Assembly: GCF_003846445.2 (NCBI RefSeq)
Contig: NZ_CP030139.2
Coordinates: 434,001 to 498,000, forward strand
Direction of reading: 5' to 3'
DNA from: Synechococcus elongatus PCC 11801
GTDB lineage: Bacteria > Cyanobacteriota > Cyanobacteriia > Synechococcales > Synechococcaceae
Length of the DNA: 64,000 nt
Part shown: in pieces, positions 34,261-44,663 of the stretch
Position numbering within the stretch: the stretch's first letter is position 1
Layout of the letters: every line of letters starts with the position of its first letter
Made by a program: the position numbers and the translations under genes
Notes under the pieces: generated by a model
What the model saw: the letters and a program-made list of their open reading frames with translations, nothing else
The model's database searches: none
What the model was told of the DNA's origin: nothing

Positions 34261-36342
34261 TTAGGCTGGGATGGGTTGCTGATCCGCTGAGTCGATCGCG
34301 GCTGGTTCAGTAGTGTTTGCTCGGAAAGCCTGGGGATTGAGGCAACGCTCCTCATCCAGTTGTTGTAGGTAGCGGCGCTCGTTGTAGTAGAGCTTTTGAA
34401 AGTGAAGCGCCTCTTGATTGAGCTGCTCGTGCAGTGCTGTAATCTCGGCCTCAGCGTCTGTTTCAGTGCTCACGCCTACTTGAAGCAGCCGCTCAATGCA
34501 ATGTTCGAAGGTGTGAATGCTTTGGCGTGCCCAAGAGTCGAGCAGATGGCGGCAGCGTTTTTCGCAACGTAACCGCTCAACCAAGGCGACAGCACCTCGC
34601 AACAAGGGTAATGGGTGGGTGAGATCAGCGCGATCAGTTTCGCTCAGTTCCAAGAAACTCGCGAGGGGAACCCCCGTCAACTGATCGAGGCGATCGCGCA
34701 GAATTGGCACGAGATCAATGGCAGCTAAATCTTCTGGATCTCCTTCGCCCCGCTCTACTTGGTACATGGACTCCAAACCGAGATGGGCTTCTTCGATCTC
34801 AGCGATCGCCTGCCAGAGCAAGCGATGGGGCTGGAGGCTAAAACCTTGAATTTCGCGATCGTGCAGGGTTTGTCGCACGGTCAAACGGAGACGGGGACAG
34901 TGGAGGTAAACCTTGATAATTTGTGCTTCGGCCTGCTCGCGAATGCTGATGTCGCCGGGTTTCTCCCAGCGGCTCGCCTGCCCATGCCAGCGTTGTCCTC
35001 GGACCTGCGCCCGAAGATCTGAGGCCAATTGCAGTGCTGTACGAGCTTCGCCTTGGCTAAGGCGCTCGGCAACCTGGTGGACGTAGTGAGTCCGTAGGGG
35101 TGTGTTGGGCAGCTTGCCCAGCAGTTGCACAATCGCTTGAACCGCTGCCTGAAACTGGTCGGCCTGATCGAGATCGCGATCGCGCAGCAGTTGCTCGATC
35201 TGCCAGTCCAACCAAAGGGGCGATCGCGCCAGCAGTTCCCGATAGTCAGCCGCGCTATGCAGCTGGAGGTATTCATCAGCATCCTTACCGCCGGGCAGAT
35301 TGAGGACGCGCAACTGTACCTGCCCTTGATAGGCCAGATCTTTGACTTCCCCGATCGCTCGTTCTGCCGCTTTTGCACCAGCGCGATCGGCGTCGAAGTT
35401 GAGCACGATCTGATTGGATTCGCTGTAGCGCGAGAGCAGCTTGACCTGCTGGCGACTGAGGGCTGTCCCGAGGGAAGCCACTGCGTGATCGATGCCCGCT
35501 GCATGCAGGGCGATCACATCGAAGTAGCCTTCAACGACGACAGCTTGATCCTGCTTGGCGATCGAGGCACGGGCTTTATCCAAGCCAAACAGCAGCTTGC
35601 CCTTCTCGAATAGGGTTGTCTCGGGCGAATTGAGATACTTCGGTTCTTCGCCGGTCAGCGTACGGCCGCCAAAACCAACAACCCGCCCTTGCAGGTCATG
35701 GATCGGAATCATCAGGCGATCGCGGAAGCGGTCGTAGTAGCCTTGGCTATTGCGCCGCGCCACTACCAAACCTGCTTCTTCAACCAAGTCGGCAGGGAAG
35801 CGCTTTTGCTCAATTAAATGGGTCGCCAGACTGGCCCACTGGGCTGGAGCATAGCCCAGCTGAAATTTCTGAATCGTGGACTCTTGTAGACGACGATTCT
35901 GCTTGAGATAGGTGAGCGCTGCTGAACCTTCTGGTCGGCGCAGGGCTTGTTCATAAAACTGGGTGGCGACGGCTAGAACTTCGTAGAGGCGTTCGCGGCG
36001 GCTGAGCTGGCGCTGCAGCTCTTGATGCTGATGAACTTCGAGGGTACGAACCGGGACTTGGTAGCGCTTCGCGAGGTCGAGGACAACTTCGCTAAAGGAC
36101 TGCTTGCCTAGCTCCATCAGGAACTTGATCGGGTTGCCGCCCGCGCCACAGCTAAAGCAGTAGTAGAACTGCTTGGCCGGACTGACGGTGAAGCTCGGCG
36201 ATTTATCGTCGTGAAACGGGCAGAGGCCAACAAAATCCTTGCCGCGCTTTTTGAGCACGACTTGCTCCGAGACGACATCGACGATGTCGGCCCGTTCTTT
36301 GACTGCTGCGATCGTTTCGGGATGAAGCCGAGGAGTATCCAT
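34261..36342 (-). CDS. dnaG: DNA primase
   Basis: A 693-residue primase that makes RNA primers for replication. The N-terminal zinc-binding domain has CPFHDDKSPSFTV and YYCFSCGAGG (Cys-His-Cys-Cys). The RNA polymerase core has GFGGRTL, PKYLNSPET and LFGLDKA. The TOPRIM domain has VVVEGYFDVIALHAAGI and the acidic NFDADRAG. The C-terminal helicase-binding region (after about residue 440) is divergent, as usual. I use the ATG at 36342 (MDTPRLHPETIAAVK), the family start; the frame extends 31 codons further without homology. pheT lies 142 nt upstream on the same strand. Confidence 0.97.
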   Translation of the reverse strand: MDTPRLHPETIAAVKERADIVDVVSEQVVLKKRGKDFVGLCPFHDDKSPSFTVSPAKQFYYCFSCGAGGNPIKFLMELGKQSFSEVVLDLAKRYQVPVRTLEVHQHQELQRQLSRRERLYEVLAVATQFYEQALRRPEGSAALTYLKQNRRLQESTIQKFQLGYAPAQWASLATHLIEQKRFPADLVEEAGLVVARRNSQGYYDRFRDRLMIPIHDLQGRVVGFGGRTLTGEEPKYLNSPETTLFEKGKLLFGLDKARASIAKQDQAVVVEGYFDVIALHAAGIDHAVASLGTALSRQQVKLLSRYSESNQIVLNFDADRAGAKAAERAIGEVKDLAYQGQVQLRVLNLPGGKDADEYLQLHSAADYRELLARSPLWLDWQIEQLLRDRDLDQADQFQAAVQAIVQLLGKLPNTPLRTHYVHQVAERLSQGEARTALQLASDLRAQVRGQRWHGQASRWEKPGDISIREQAEAQIIKVYLHCPRLRLTVRQTLHDREIQGFSLQPHRLLWQAIAEIEEAHLGLESMYQVERGEGDPEDLAAIDLVPILRDRLDQLTGVPLASFLELSETDRADLTHPLPLLRGAVALVERLRCEKRCRHLLDSWARQSIHTFEHCIERLLQVGVSTETDAEAEITALHEQLNQEALHFQKLYYNERRYLQQLDEERCLNPQAFRANTTEPAAIDSADQQPIPA

Positions 36343-36484
36343 GGCCGCCTTGGGCAACCTGCTCCTATTGTGAGGGAGACTTTTGATCCCCGCAGGGGGG
36401 TCGTAAAAATTGGCAAGGCGATCGCCAGCAAGCACTCTCCCTCGTCACTAGAGAGAGATTGACAGCGATCGCTTCAGGACTGTT

Positions 36485-38920
36485 CTAGCTGCGCAGGGTG
36501 ACGCGGAAGCGCTCGACGAGGGACTGACGTACCTGATCGTGAACCGGCTCAACCTCTGCTTCGGTCAGAGTGCGATCGCCTGCCCGATAGGTGAGGCGGA
36601 AGGCCAAACTGCGCTGATTCTCGGGAACGTGCTCACCCCGATATTGGTCGAACAGCTCGACTTCACTGAGCAGTGCCCCGCCCTGACGGCGAATGATCCG
36701 CTCCAACTCCGCCACAGTCACGGACTGATCGACAAAGAATGCCAAGTCGCGATCGCTGGCTGGGAAGCTGCTGTAGGGCTGGAATCGTGGCACTTGGCGA
36801 TCGGGCTGATCGAGGTGGTCGAGCCAGACATCTAGCTCAAGCTCAAAGGCGTAGACCTCTGCCGGTAGTCCCCGCTCTTCGCAAAGCGACGGATGGAGCT
36901 GACCAAAGCGCCCAAGGCGATCGCCCTGCAGCCAAAGCGAAGCAGTACGACCCGGATGGAAGCGATCGTCTTGGCGATCGGGCTGAAACTCGATCGTCAG
37001 TCCAAAGCGCCCAAAAATCTCTTCCAAGATGCCTTTGGCGGCATACCAGTCAATCGCTTGTTCTTTGCCACCGCGCTGCCAGCGGCCGCGGCTGGGATCA
37101 CCTCCGAGAATACCGCCAATGCGATCGGCCTCGAAGAAGCCATCTTCTTCTCGCCAGAAAACCCGACCGATTTCAAAGCCCCAAAGCGGGCCGTTTCCTT
37201 GCTCCCAGTTGTATTGGAAGGCATCAATCAGGCCGCTGAGCAAATCGAGTCGCAGAGCGGCATATTCCGCCAGCAGTGGGTTGGCCAGATGAACTTGGCG
37301 ATCGCTGCCGGGTTTGACCAAGGAGTAGTGCTGCAGCTCGGTCAGTCCTGCTCCGCGGCAGACCGCCCGAATCTGTCGCCGCAAATTCTCATCGACTGAG
37401 AGCGCGCCTTCGGTGTCGCCCAAGTTCGGCAGCGTTTCCCCGAAATTGTCGTAGCCATAGAGCCGTGCGACTTCCTCAATCAGGTCAATCTCACGCTCGA
37501 GATCACGCCGGCGATAGGGGGGGACGCGCACTTGCCAGACTGCATCATCAACCAAAGTCAAATGGCAGCCGATCGCAGTTAGTAACCGCTCAATATCGTC
37601 TGCACCAAGGTCTTTGAGTTCATCGTCTTCGGCTTGGATGGGACCTAACAGTTCATTGATGCGCTGGAGACGCAGGGTAATGCTGGGCTCGAGTTCAGCC
37701 TGGCGTTGGCTGGTCGCAACAGTCTGACTGACCACACGGCCGCCCGCAATTTCTAGCAGCAGATCGATCGCTCGTTGCGCTGCGATCGGCAGTTCGGTCA
37801 CGTTGACGCCACGCTCATAACGAGCTGAAGCTTCGGTGCGCAAGCCTTGGCTGCGTGCTGAGCGTCGGACTGCAATCGGCTCAAACCATGCTGCTTCCAG
37901 CAAGATATCGGTGGTCTGATCACTGACTTCACTGTCAGCGCCGCCCATCACCCCAGCGAGTGCGACGGGGCGATTGCCCGCAGTAATTACCAACGCTGCT
38001 TCTGAGAGTGTCCGTTCCTGATCGTCGAGGGTCTTGAGCGTTTCACCGGCCTGCGCCGATCGCACCCCGATCGCAAGATTGGTACTGCCCGCGATCGCTT
38101 GCAGTTTCTGGCGATCGAAGGCATGGAGCGGCTGGCCGTACTCCAACAGGATGTAGTTGGTGATATCGACGACATTATTAATCGTCCGAATCCCTGCCAG
38201 TTGCAGCCGCTTCTGCAACCACTCGGGAGAAGGCGCGATCGTCACCCCTTCGATAATCGTGCCGCTGTAGTGGCTGCAGGCTTCGCTTTGCAGGGCGATC
38301 GCCAGACTCGGCGACTCAGAATATGTTTGCAGTTCCACCTCAGGCAGCGTCAGGGCGGCAGAAGTCAAAGCTCGTACTTCCCGCGCGATCCCGATCAAGC
38401 TCAGGGCATCGGCCCGATTCGCCGTCGAGGTCAAATCAAGGACAACATCATCCAGCCCTAGCAGCGGTCCTACGGGCTGCCCGGCTTTGAGATCTGCGTC
38501 CTCTGAGAAAATATGGATGCCTTCCGATTCTTTGGTCAATCCCAGCTCAGACAGTGAGCAGATCATGCCCTCGGATCGCACACCCCGCAGTTTGGTGGGT
38601 TTTAACTTGAGGTCAATACAGGGCAAGTAACTCCCCAAAGTGGCGACCGCAACCCAGATGTCTGCCCGGACGTTACTCGCGCCACAGACGATCGTGACTG
38701 GTTCTTCTTGACCAATCTCGACCTGACAAACGCTGAGGCGATCGGCATTGGGATGTTGCTCCCGCTGAAGGACGCGCCCAACAACCACACCTGCGGCCCA
38801 AGTGCGGCGATCTTCAATTTCTTCAACTTCAAAGCCCGCTAGGGTCAGTTTTTCCGCGAGCACCTCGGGCTCGAGGTCAACCTGGACCAGCTCGCGCAAC
38901 CAGTTCAGGGATATCCGCAT
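36485..38920 (-). CDS. pheT: Phenylalanyl-tRNA synthetase beta subunit
   Basis: An 811-residue subunit of the (alphabeta)2 enzyme charging tRNA-Phe. Domains in order: N-terminal [20 protein letters not shown]/tRNA-binding domain (about 40-150, [20 protein letters not shown]); B3/B4 editing domain (about 210-390, with [23 protein letters not shown]); B5 domain (about 400-480); catalytic-like core (WGFEIGRVF); C-terminal ferredoxin-fold anticodon-binding domain ([19 protein letters not shown] to the end). The alpha subunit gene pheS is not in the window, as is common in cyanobacteria. It is divergent from the SpkB-like kinase by 135 nt. Confidence 0.97.
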   Translation of the reverse strand: MRISLNWLRELVQVDLEPEVLAEKLTLAGFEVEEIEDRRTWAAGVVVGRVLQREQHPNADRLSVCQVEIGQEEPVTIVCGASNVRADIWVAVATLGSYLPCIDLKLKPTKLRGVRSEGMICSLSELGLTKESEGIHIFSEDADLKAGQPVGPLLGLDDVVLDLTSTANRADALSLIGIAREVRALTSAALTLPEVELQTYSESPSLAIALQSEACSHYSGTIIEGVTIAPSPEWLQKRLQLAGIRTINNVVDITNYILLEYGQPLHAFDRQKLQAIAGSTNLAIGVRSAQAGETLKTLDDQERTLSEAALVITAGNRPVALAGVMGGADSEVSDQTTDILLEAAWFEPIAVRRSARSQGLRTEASARYERGVNVTELPIAAQRAIDLLLEIAGGRVVSQTVATSQRQAELEPSITLRLQRINELLGPIQAEDDELKDLGADDIERLLTAIGCHLTLVDDAVWQVRVPPYRRRDLEREIDLIEEVARLYGYDNFGETLPNLGDTEGALSVDENLRRQIRAVCRGAGLTELQHYSLVKPGSDRQVHLANPLLAEYAALRLDLLSGLIDAFQYNWEQGNGPLWGFEIGRVFWREEDGFFEADRIGGILGGDPSRGRWQRGGKEQAIDWYAAKGILEEIFGRFGLTIEFQPDRQDDRFHPGRTASLWLQGDRLGRFGQLHPSLCEERGLPAEVYAFELELDVWLDHLDQPDRQVPRFQPYSSFPASDRDLAFFVDQSVTVAELERIIRRQGGALLSEVELFDQYRGEHVPENQRSLAFRLTYRAGDRTLTEAEVEPVHDQVRQSLVERFRVTLRS

Positions 38921-39055
38921 GCTAACCGCCTTCCTTGAGCGCCTCGTTTCGGCTCAATCATTCTATCGGCAAAGGGTGGAGGGCTTTGCGAAGCCGCGAT
39001 CGCCGCTAAAGTGGAGGCAACTGAAGACGATCCGGATCTTCAAGACATACTGCCC

Positions 39056-40618
39056 ATGGCTCTCTGTCTCAACCCAGCCTGCGAACAACCGGATAACGAA
39101 GACACGAACGATTCCTGTGCAAGCTGCGGATCGCCCCTGTTGTTGCGCGATCGCTATCGCGTGATCAAAGCCCTGGGGCAAGGGGGCTTTGGTGCCACTT
39201 ATCTGGGGCAAGACCTTCAGTTGCCCGGCGAACCACTCTGCGTGATCAAGCAGCTACTCCCGCAAGTGCAAGATCCCGAGATGATGCTGATGGCTCGGGA
39301 GCTGTTTCGGCGCGAAGCCAAAACCTTGGGCCGGATTGGCAACCATCCCCAAGTCCCCACCCTGCTGGACTACTTCGAAACCCCGCAGGGCTTCTACCTC
39401 ATTCAGGAATACATTCGCGGCAAAACCCTTGAGCAGGAGGTGCGCGAGCGAGGACTCTACAGCGAAGCTGCCGTCAAGCAGTTCCTCAGTGAACTTCTGC
39501 CGCTTTTGCAATATCTCCACAACCAAGAGGTGATTCACCGCGATATCAAACCCGCGAATTTGCTTCGGCGAGATATTGATGGGCGACTTGTCTTGATCGA
39601 CTTTGGCGCAGTCAAAGACCAAGTCAGCCAAATCAAGGGAGGTAGTGGACTGACAGCACTGACCTCGTTCTCGGTGGGGACACGAGGCTATGCTCCGCCC
39701 GAACAGCTAGCGATGCGGCCGGTCTACAGCAGCGATATCTATTCGCTGGGGATCACTTGTCTGTTCCTGATGACCGGTAAAGGACCTCAGGAACTGGATT
39801 ACAATCCCGTCAGCGGTGAATTGCTCTGGCGCCAAGCCGTGCAAATTAGCGATGCGTTTGCGACGGTGCTGGGCAAAATGCTGGCAGCCTCTGTGCGCTT
39901 CCGCTATCAGCGAGCAGAGCAGGTGATGACAGCACTGGATCTGCAGCCCTACCACGACAGCTTGATCCAAGGGCTGAGTGCCTTACCGCCCGGCACTGCG
40001 CCCATTAAACCCTCCTCGGGACGGACAGGATCTGGCTATCCCTCTCCCCAAGAGCGTCAGGCTGCGGCGATTCGAGCCCGTCGGCGCGATCGCGGGGGGC
40101 AGCGACCTGAGCAGCTTGCTGATCCACAACAGTTGCTCGCTTTGACAGGAAGCTCGAATCCTACAACTGGGGGGTTAGGTCGAGCCAGCCTCAATGCTCG
40201 GGATATCTTGGCAACCTACCAGCGCGGCCGGCGCGATTTTAGTCAGCAAGTCCTGAATCGCATTGACCTTAGCGAGTCTCAGTTGCCAGGCATTAACTTT
40301 CAAGGGTCGCAGCTCAAAGAGTCCATTTTTACAGCGACGCAGCTTGAACGAGCTGATTTTGGCCAGGCCAATCTACACCGCGCTAATCTCCGGCGAGCCA
40401 ACCTCCATCAAGCCTATTTTGGGAATGCCGACCTCAGTTTTGCCAACCTGCAAAAAGCAGACTTGAGTGATGCAACTTTAAGCAATGCCAATCTGCGGGG
40501 TGCCAACCTCTGTGGTGCTAACCTACGCGGTGCTAAGTTGACCCCCGTGCAACTCAAGATGGCTAAAACGAACTGGTGGACGATCATGCCTGATGGTCGT
40601 CATGGTCGCCTGTTTTAA
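39056..40618 (+). CDS. Ser/Thr protein kinase with N-terminal Cys motif and pentapeptide repeats (SpkB-like)
   Basis: A 520-residue kinase. The N-terminus has a four-cysteine motif (LCLNPACEQ and SCASCGSPLL) that may bind zinc or respond to redox. The kinase domain has the Gly loop ALGQGGFGATYLG, the ATP lysine VIKQLL, the catalytic HRDIKPANLL and DFG (LIDFGAVKD). The C-terminal 110 residues are pentapeptide repeats (A(D/N)Lxx type, such as ANLHRANLRRANLHQA), a right-handed quadrilateral helix. Synechocystis SpkB has the same three-part layout and is linked to oxidative stress; orthology here is inferred. I use the ATG at 39056, which puts the Cys motif at the N-terminus. There is no transmembrane helix, so it is cytoplasmic. 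Confidence 0.92.
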   Translation: MALCLNPACEQPDNEDTNDSCASCGSPLLLRDRYRVIKALGQGGFGATYLGQDLQLPGEPLCVIKQLLPQVQDPEMMLMARELFRREAKTLGRIGNHPQVPTLLDYFETPQGFYLIQEYIRGKTLEQEVRERGLYSEAAVKQFLSELLPLLQYLHNQEVIHRDIKPANLLRRDIDGRLVLIDFGAVKDQVSQIKGGSGLTALTSFSVGTRGYAPPEQLAMRPVYSSDIYSLGITCLFLMTGKGPQELDYNPVSGELLWRQAVQISDAFATVLGKMLAASVRFRYQRAEQVMTALDLQPYHDSLIQGLSALPPGTAPIKPSSGRTGSGYPSPQERQAAAIRARRRDRGGQRPEQLADPQQLLALTGSSNPTTGGLGRASLNARDILATYQRGRRDFSQQVLNRIDLSESQLPGINFQGSQLKESIFTATQLERADFGQANLHRANLRRANLHQAYFGNADLSFANLQKADLSDATLSNANLRGANLCGANLRGAKLTPVQLKMAKTNWWTIMPDGRHGRLF

Positions 40619-40667
40619 GACTTAGTTTCTCTTTGCAGCCCTAGCGAGTATTGACTGCCATCTTCTG

Positions 40668-40700
40668 GAGATTGTTTCAACTCCTAGCTGAAACAATCTC
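40668..40700. terminator. Perfect 12-bp hairpin at a convergent junction
   Basis: GAGATTGTTTCA (40668-40679), 9-nt loop, TGAAACAATCTC (40689-40700). It lies 50 nt after the kinase stop and 9 nt before the stop of the minus-strand acyltransferase, so it can serve both transcripts; T-tracts are weak. Confidence 0.7.
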
Positions 40701-40708
40701 TCGGTCTA

Positions 40709-42085
40709 TTACTTGATGGATTTTTCAAGTTGTGTTTGTAGATCAGCAGTCAACTGCTCGATCGCCGAACGTCGACTCTTTCGATAGTCCAGATAGCGAT
40801 CGCTGACATTGATGGGCTGACCGATTTGTAGCTTGGCAATCCGTTGCCCCAGCTTTGAAATTGACTGGGGATTACGGCCCTGAATCCAGGCGATCGCGCG
40901 CGCAATGATGGTCAACACCTCTGCATAGCGATCAATGCTCGGTTTTTCGCGAACATAGGAGCCCGAAACGGCAGCAAACTGCTCTACCAGTCGCATATGC
41001 CCCATGCGAATACTGGCTTCCATAGCATTCCAGTCTGCGAGACCTCGTGCCACTGGAGAGAGCTGTTCAAGGTCATCACGGTAGATGCGATCCCAGCCCG
41101 CTTGCTCAATGCGGCGACAGCGATCGCTAATGGTGCCTTTAGCTGGCAAATTAAAGTGGGATTCCGCAACGGAAAGAGCCATTTCCCGGAGACGTTGTAG
41201 TCGAGTTGCAAAGTCTGGATAGGCAGTCTTCTCAACCACATTTTTAGCAGAGTCAACCGCTAGGCTCTGCCCATAAGCCTCACGATAGAAGGTTTCGAAC
41301 ATTGTCAACATCTCTAGTCCCAGTCTTGCTAACTGCGCATAGCGTTTCTCACCGGGATGATCAATGGCTGGAGATAGAGATTTGGGGAGTTTTAGTTGTT
41401 GTTCGAGGTCATTAAAAAGCCGATCAATAACCACCCAATTCTGACGATCAACAAAGGGGTACTGAAGACTGATAGGAATGATGAAAACGGCTTCAGATCG
41501 ATTTGCTTCAGCCAAATCATCACAGCACCAAAAGGCGAGCTGGGCGATACCAGGCTCAAGAGGGCTGAGGATTTCACTGTGATTATTGGTTGCCCCTTCT
41601 GGCGCGATCGCCAGCGGAAAGTCACCATTGACGAGACAATCCCGCGCGGTTTTGAGGGCGAGGCGATCGAGCTTGCCGCGCTGAATGGGAATACCACCCA
41701 GTTTTGACAGCACCCAGCCCGTCAATTGACCAGCCCAAATGGGAATGCCGCGATCATAGAGAAATTGACTATGAACGGGCGATCGCAAGGGAATTTGGTT
41801 GCGGCGTGCCACCGTCGGCACCGTCTTCCAGAGTAAATGCGCCAAAACGAGAGGGTCTTGGGTGCTTGGATGCCGGAATGCCAAAATGAGCCGAGATTGT
41901 CGAGCTTGGAATTGGGCGAGGCGTTGCGCCAGTTCTTCGACGCCCGTTGTTTCGACGCGCTGGATGCCATGCGATCGCAGCAGCATTGGCAAGACTGTCT
42001 TGACCACAAGGTGCAGCCAAGGCTGATAGTCCGGCGGAATAAAGCGCAGTGCTGGCTGCGCCTGTTGCACGATGGCATGGGGCAT
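40709..42085 (-). CDS. PlsC-domain acyltransferase, long form
   Basis: A 458-residue protein with an acyltransferase core near the N-terminus: HX4D in FRHPSTQDPLVL (about residue 71), substrate boxes GGIPIQRGKLDR and IAPEGATNNHSE. The C-terminal half (about 240-458) is helical, with no recognisable domain, and ends in QLTADLQTQLEKSIK. The length is about twice that of plain PlsC. It may acylate glycerol-3-phosphate, lysolipid or another acceptor; the sequence does not tell. It is distinct from the short PlsC at 16777-17544. Divergent from the oxygenase gene by 139 nt. Confidence 0.8.
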   Translation of the reverse strand: MPHAIVQQAQPALRFIPPDYQPWLHLVVKTVLPMLLRSHGIQRVETTGVEELAQRLAQFQARQSRLILAFRHPSTQDPLVLAHLLWKTVPTVARRNQIPLRSPVHSQFLYDRGIPIWAGQLTGWVLSKLGGIPIQRGKLDRLALKTARDCLVNGDFPLAIAPEGATNNHSEILSPLEPGIAQLAFWCCDDLAEANRSEAVFIIPISLQYPFVDRQNWVVIDRLFNDLEQQLKLPKSLSPAIDHPGEKRYAQLARLGLEMLTMFETFYREAYGQSLAVDSAKNVVEKTAYPDFATRLQRLREMALSVAESHFNLPAKGTISDRCRRIEQAGWDRIYRDDLEQLSPVARGLADWNAMEASIRMGHMRLVEQFAAVSGSYVREKPSIDRYAEVLTIIARAIAWIQGRNPQSISKLGQRIAKLQIGQPINVSDRYLDYRKSRRSAIEQLTADLQTQLEKSIK

Positions 42086-42224
42086 GGGCAGTAGCGATCG
42101 CGCGATCGCCTGAAACGGCCAAGATCGCCCATATTGTGACCTGCAATTGCTGGAAGCTCATGTTGGCTTCGGCCAGTTGCGATCGGTGGAGTAGGGTACA
42201 CAAGAACCGTTCTTTCATCACTCC

Positions 42225-42920
42225 ATGCCCATCGATACTTGGTTTCCTCTGGCTGTCTCTCGCACTGTACTAATGCCAGATCCAGACTTGCTGGAGCGCA
42301 TGATCGTGCAGATATTTCAGTGGCGTGGGGATCTGTGGGCTAATCCGAGTGGCGAAGCGGCTTGGACCGGCGACATGAACGGCGTCGCGTTGGTGCATGA
42401 ACATCCTGATTTTGCGTGGCTGCGATCGCAGGTGGAAGTTCAAGCCCTACAGTTTTGCCAAGCCCTTGGCTTCCAAACGGAAGCCTTACAACTGTGGATT
42501 CAGCGGTCATGGCCAGTTGTTTCGGAACCCGGCCAGAGCATCGGCGCCCACCACCATCCCAACGCTCACCTCAGCGCTATCTATTACCTCAACGGCGAAG
42601 CGGATCCGGATCTCGGTGCCCTACGAATCTTTGACGATCGCCCCCGTAATGAGTTGGTGCCTGGCATGGCTGTTGGCTATGGCGAAGTGATTAAGGAAGA
42701 GGCACCACTCAATCAAGCTTGGGTTGACTACCCGCCGCAGACAGGCCTGCTGCTGTTATTTCCTGCGAGCACTCGGCATGGCGTCACCGAAAATGTGACC
42801 GATTTCACTCGACTCTCTGTCAGTTTTGACCTTTACATCACGGCACGATCGGCAACCGGTTTAGCTCCGGAATATCTAGCTCCCCCAGTTGATCGCTGGA
42901 GTCCAGTTCCACTGCGCTGA
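42225..42920 (+). CDS. Putative 2-oxoglutarate/Fe(II) oxygenase (TIGR02466-type)
   Basis: A 231-residue protein of the cupin-like double-stranded beta-helix family. The iron-binding region appears as GAHHHPNAHLSAIYYLNG and the distal histidine in LFPASTRHGVTEN, followed by the 2OG-binding arginine in TRLSVSFDLYI. This arrangement matches a family of putative 2OG-Fe(II) dioxygenases of unknown substrate, known from cyanophages and cyanobacteria. The N-terminal MPIDTWFPLAVSRTVL also fits. It is transcribed alone; no substrate is suggested by the neighbours. Confidence 0.78.
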   Translation: MPIDTWFPLAVSRTVLMPDPDLLERMIVQIFQWRGDLWANPSGEAAWTGDMNGVALVHEHPDFAWLRSQVEVQALQFCQALGFQTEALQLWIQRSWPVVSEPGQSIGAHHHPNAHLSAIYYLNGEADPDLGALRIFDDRPRNELVPGMAVGYGEVIKEEAPLNQAWVDYPPQTGLLLLFPASTRHGVTENVTDFTRLSVSFDLYITARSATGLAPEYLAPPVDRWSPVPLR

Positions 42921-43227
42921 CTGCGATCTTCAAAACTGAGAGATCCCTGAAATCAGATCAATTGCTGAGCGAGCTGCTGAACTGTAGCTTCTACAAGGGT
43001 TGTAGAGGCTGGCATCTTCCGCACGTAACTGGACTGCTCCTTTTGTCTATTTTTGAGACTAAATAGACTTAAAATGAGTCTAATATGAGTCTTAAACAAT
43101 ATTAAAGAGACTAACTGGTATTGGATGGAGTAAACGCGATCGCCTGATGGGTGGGGGTGCTCTCTGGGGGGGAGATTCAAACAGGGTGGGACAATGGCAG
43201 TAAGACTCTTTGCATCCCCCTGTCTCA
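42921..43227. other. Intergenic region upstream of malic enzyme with AGACT cluster
   Basis: About 307 bases. The central AT-rich part (43045-43112) holds six AGACT/AGTCT half-sites, among them an inverted pair TAGAC-N9-GTCTA within 43063-43084, AGTCTTAAAC at 43088-43097 and AGACTAAC at 43108. A 22-nt block here is nearly identical to one at 48625-48646. A 95-codon minus-strand frame (42953-43240) reads through this cluster, has no ribosome binding site and is not called. Confidence 0.5.
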
Positions 43228-44637
43228 ATGACCTCTGCACTTACCCCGAATGCCAGTCACAGCGTCACTGTTTTGGTGCGTATGCCCAGCAATACCGCTG
43301 CCATGCTGCATGTTGTGCAGGCGATCGCGGCGACGGGAGCGAATCTGGTTGAGATTGAGTTACTGCATCGCACCAATCAATGGCTGGATCGCGATTTGGT
43401 GATTGAAGCAGCCAGCGAAGAACAAGCTGCTGCTGTACTCGAAGCGATCGCAGCGGTACCGGATGTCGAGATCATCGATAGCGAAGATCGCACCTTTGCT
43501 CTGCACCAAGGCGGCAAAATCAGCGTTGAGCCCAAGCTGGAATTGACCAGTCAAGCGGAGCTAGCCATGGCCTATACCCCCGGGGTAGGGCGGGTCTGCA
43601 AGGCGATCGCAGCGGATCCCGATCGCGTCTACGAGCTGACGGTCAAGCAAAACATGGTGGCGATCCTCACGGATGGCTCGGCGGTTCTTGGGTTGGGGAA
43701 TCTAGGACCAGCGGGTGCCTTGCCCGTGATGGAGGGCAAAGCCATGCTGTTCAAGGCATTTGGCGAGGTTGATGCCTTCCCAATCTGTCTCGATACTCAA
43801 GACACGGATGAGATTGTCGAGACGATGAAGCGGATTGCGCCGGTCTTTGGCGGCGTGAATTTGGAGGATATTGCTGCCCCACGCTGCTTTGAAATTGAAG
43901 CGCGACTCAAGCAGGAGCTGGATATCCCGGTTTTTCACGATGATCAGCATGGCACCGCGATCGTCACCCTAGCGGCGCTAGAAAATGCGCTGAAACTGGT
44001 CAAAAAATCCCTGTCGCAGGTACGAATCGTGATGAATGGTGCAGGGGCTGCTGGCTTGTCCGTTGCCTCTTTGCTTAAGGAAGCCGGCGCAACAGACATC
44101 ATCATTTGCGATTCCCGTGGGATTCTCAGTGGCGATCGCACAGATCTCAATTCCCAGAAGCAGACTTTTGCCGTGGAGCAAGGCGGCACCCTAGCCGATG
44201 CTCTCGTCGGTGCCGATGTCTTTATCGGTGTCAGTGTGCCGGGAGTGCTGACGGTGGAAATGGTGGAGACAATGGCAAGCGATCGCATTATTTTTGCGAT
44301 GGCGAACCCCATTCCTGAGATTCAACCGGAGTTGATTCAGGGGCGGGCTGCTGTAATTGCTACCGGACGTAGCGATTATCCCAACCAAATCAACAACGTC
44401 CTTGCCTTTCCCGGCGTGTTTCGGGGGGCGCTGGATTGTCGGGCGAAAAGTTTGACCAGCAGCATGTTTTTGGCTGCTGCCCGCGCGATCGCGGATTTGG
44501 TTCCTGCTGAACGGTTGTCGGCGGAGCACATTGTGCCGAGTGCTTTTGACTCTCGTGTTGCACCGGCTGTCGCTGCTGCCGTTGTAGCTGCTGCCCAAGC
44601 GAATGGCTTGGCACGAACCCTCGTCACTACCCACTAA
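43228..44637 (+). CDS. NAD(P)-dependent malic enzyme with N-terminal ACT domain
   Basis: A 469-residue enzyme decarboxylating malate to pyruvate with reduction of NAD(P). The N-terminal 80 residues (HSVTVLVRMPSNTAAMLHVV onward) form an ACT regulatory domain. The catalytic part has MAYTPGVGRVCKAI, metal/substrate segment DIPVFHDDQHGTAIV, dinucleotide loop MNGAGAAGLSVASLL and ANPIPEIQPE. The ATG at 43228 is used; a TTG six codons upstream is less likely. ACT fusion suggests allosteric control by a small molecule. The promoter region contains an unusual half-site cluster. A 26-nt perfect palindrome follows the stop. Confidence 0.94.
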   Translation: MTSALTPNASHSVTVLVRMPSNTAAMLHVVQAIAATGANLVEIELLHRTNQWLDRDLVIEAASEEQAAAVLEAIAAVPDVEIIDSEDRTFALHQGGKISVEPKLELTSQAELAMAYTPGVGRVCKAIAADPDRVYELTVKQNMVAILTDGSAVLGLGNLGPAGALPVMEGKAMLFKAFGEVDAFPICLDTQDTDEIVETMKRIAPVFGGVNLEDIAAPRCFEIEARLKQELDIPVFHDDQHGTAIVTLAALENALKLVKKSLSQVRIVMNGAGAAGLSVASLLKEAGATDIIICDSRGILSGDRTDLNSQKQTFAVEQGGTLADALVGADVFIGVSVPGVLTVEMVETMASDRIIFAMANPIPEIQPELIQGRAAVIATGRSDYPNQINNVLAFPGVFRGALDCRAKSLTSSMFLAAARAIADLVPAERLSAEHIVPSAFDSRVAPAVAAAVVAAAQANGLARTLVTTH

Positions 44638-44663
44638 GCCGCATCAAAGCTGCAATGAATCTT

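Noticed and set aside
42953-43240. 95-codon minus-strand frame
   Set aside because: It runs through the AGACT cluster and the malic enzyme start, has no ribosome binding site and no recognisable sequence.
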